Assembly: GCF_900100335.1 (NCBI RefSeq)
Contig: NZ_FNFE01000001.1
Location: forward strand, 186,001 to 250,000
From: Natronorubrum texcoconense
GTDB lineage: Archaea > Halobacteriota > Halobacteria > Halobacteriales > Natrialbaceae
Direction of reading: 5' to 3'
Length of the DNA: 64,000 nucleotides
The notes below the pieces were generated by a model. The model saw only the letters and a list, made by a program, of their open reading frames with translations. It searched no databases and was not told the DNA's origin. Positions 62,676-64,000 of the stretch are shown here, in pieces; positions within the stretch are counted from its first letter, which is position 1, and each line of letters opens with the position of its first letter. Made by a program: the position numbers and the translations under genes.

Positions 62676-63443
62676 CTACAGTCCGGTCGGTTCCTCGAAG
62701 TAACTCGTCTCGAGGCCCCACCTTTCGACCAGTTCCTGCAGCGCGCGGACGCCGAACGTCTCGGTGGCGTAGTGACCCGCGAGGAAGACGTGGATACCGG
62801 CCTCTCGAGCTTCGTGGTAGGCCTTCTGTTTCCCCTCGCCCGTAATCAGCGCGTCCGCGCCGGCCGCTTCGGCTTCGTCCAGCCAGTCGGTGCCGCTGCC
62901 GGTGACGATCGCGATCTCCTCGATCTCGTCGGGGCCGAACTCGAGCGCCGGGACGGGTCGACCGCCGGTCTCGAGGCTCGACTGCAGCCGTTCGCGGAGT
63001 TCGTCGACCGTGTAGGACTCGGATGCGGTACCGCGCTGGCCGATGTACTCCGGCCCGAGCTCTCCGAAGGGGGCGCGGTCCTCGAGGTCGAGCACGTCGG
63101 CGACGCCGGCGGCGTTGCCCAGTTCCTGGTGGCCGTCCAGCGGGAGGTGCGAGACGTACAGCGCGAGGTCGTTCGCGATCAGGGGTTCGATCCGGTCGTA
63201 CGTTCGCCCGGTTACCCGGTCGAAGCCGCCCCACGAGAGGCCGTGATGGGTGACGAGCGCGTCAGCGTCGGCCTCGACCGCGCGCTCGAACGTCGCTTGC
63301 ACGCCGTCGACGGCGAAGGCGACGTGTTCGACCTCGCCGGCGTCGGGGCCGACCTGCAGCCCGTTCGCGCTGGCGTCGAGGTCGGCGTAGTCGTCGGTGC
63401 GCAGTTCCTCGTCGAGACGGTCGACGAACGTCGCGAGCTCCAT
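62676..63443 (-). CDS. Nif3-like dinuclear metal protein
   Basis: The 255-residue protein has the metal ligands His66/His67 (THHGLSWGG), Asp103 (PLDGHQ) and the C-terminal GHYATETFG (H224, E228). This is the Nif3/YbgI family, a toroidal hexamer with two metal ions, sometimes annotated as GTP cyclohydrolase I type 2 but of uncertain biochemical role. Length and motifs are complete. Confidence 0.92.
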   Translation of the reverse strand: MELATFVDRLDEELRTDDYADLDASANGLQVGPDAGEVEHVAFAVDGVQATFERAVEADADALVTHHGLSWGGFDRVTGRTYDRIEPLIANDLALYVSHLPLDGHQELGNAAGVADVLDLEDRAPFGELGPEYIGQRGTASESYTVDELRERLQSSLETGGRPVPALEFGPDEIEEIAIVTGSGTDWLDEAEAAGADALITGEGKQKAYHEAREAGIHVFLAGHYATETFGVRALQELVERWGLETSYFEEPTGL

Positions 63444-63599
63444 GCCCCGAGGTTGTCCGGCGAGGTCCTTGTATTCGACTGGTTCCGCGTCGAGTCCGTA
63501 TTCGACTGGTTCTACGACGAGTTGGCCGTATCGAGCCGGCGCAGCGAGCGAGCGCGATCGAATCGAGTGAGCGACGACGGCCGCGACGAGAGCCGCTCC

Positions 63600-64000
63600 C
63601 TACATCAGGTAGAACAGCGGGAACAGGAACACCCAGACGATGTCGACGAAGTGCCAGTAGAGCCCGAAGAACTCGACCGGTCGAGTATCCTCGAGATAGG
63701 CGTCGACGCTCGCGATCCGGTAGAGCATGAAGACGGCGATGAGCAGGCCGAGGAGCACGTGCAGGGCGTGTAACCCCGTCGTGACGTAGTAGATCGTGTA
63801 CTCGAGCCCGTACCACCAGTACTCGCCGTCGGCGAACTTCACGTTGTACTCGTACGCTTTGACGCCCATGAACGTCAGTCCGAGCAGCAGTGTCGCGCTC
63901 AGGGCGCCGAGCAGCCCCTGCTTGTGCTGGCGCTCGGCGAAGGCGAGCGCGAGGACGACCGTGAAACTCGAGGTGAGCAGGATGTAGGTGTTGAGCAGGC
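63600..64000 (-). CDS. coxC: Haem-copper oxidase subunit III, 5' part outside the window
   Basis: The frame runs in from the right edge: LLNTYILLTSSFTVVLALAF, then ERQHKQGLLGALSATLLLGL, and YYVTTGLHALHVLLGLL with WHFVDIVWVFLFPLFYLM at the C terminus. These are hallmark segments of cytochrome c oxidase subunit III (the T-x-HALHVL and WHFVDxVW blocks). It supports the core of the terminal oxidase in the membrane. The start lies beyond 64000. An internal methionine at 63869 is not the true start. Confidence 0.93.
   Translation of the reverse strand, partial: LLNTYILLTSSFTVVLALAFAERQHKQGLLGALSATLLLGLTFMGVKAYEYNVKFADGEYWWYGLEYTIYYVTTGLHALHVLLGLLIAVFMLYRIASVDAYLEDTRPVEFFGLYWHFVDIVWVFLFPLFYLM

Overview
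The window looks like a stretch of haloarchaeal chromosome, most likely from the Natrialbaceae or a close relative. The signs are high G+C, acidic proteomes, Tat-type lipoproteins (paired arginines plus a lipobox cysteine), leaderless transcripts with a TATA box about 25 nt upstream of the start codon, an archaeal ribosomal protein L40e, Trm1, deoxyhypusine synthase and an Orc1/Cdc6 initiator. No rRNA, tRNA, CRISPR array, transposase or prophage was seen.

Left part (1-20062): a truncated membrane protein and a small membrane protein; DoxX divergent from a rhodanese-MBL persulfide-dioxygenase-like enzyme; a 57-residue zinc-finger protein; a Rieske protein with a large C-terminal region; a complete five-gene dipeptide/oligopeptide ABC importer on the minus strand; Tsr3 (rRNA modification) and L40e; an MBL hydrolase whose 3' end is duplicated downstream; a cluster of small proteins with endonuclease dU (DUF99) and a uracil-DNA glycosylase; a phosphonate-type ABC importer (phnD-phnC-phnE); and hisH.

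Centre (20063-22973): a replication origin. Ten direct copies of a TACAGCGG-headed box and one degenerate copy sit mostly at multiples of about 32 bp, directly upstream of orc1/cdc6. A single inverted copy, a perfect 24-bp match to one of the direct boxes, lies about 290 bp to the left. A SWIM zinc-finger gene follows orc1.

Middle (23097-44176): a glutamine amidotransferase, a small lipoprotein, trm1, a BrkB-type membrane protein, an alpha/beta hydrolase, two paralogous MCATF-domain proteins, a GGQ-containing release-factor-like protein (Vms1/eRF1 superfamily), a DMT exporter with a divergent regulator and a clear palindromic operator, a GMC oxidoreductase, two overlapping Kef-type antiporters, malate:quinone oxidoreductase, an ABC-2 exporter pair and a PAS histidine kinase.

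Right part (44351-64000): a methyltransferase, a GAF/HisKA protein without an ATPase domain but with two receiver-like domains, two flavin/F420-type split-barrel proteins, an HTTM membrane protein, an aldo/keto reductase, a gene remnant facing a secreted Cys-rich lipoprotein, a kinase/PLP phospho-lyase fusion, a glycosyltransferase, a PadR regulator, deoxyhypusine synthase, a Tat-exported protein with two acidic inserts, a Nif3-like protein, and the 3' part of haem-copper oxidase subunit III running off the window. All family names come from reading motifs by eye; no database search was run.
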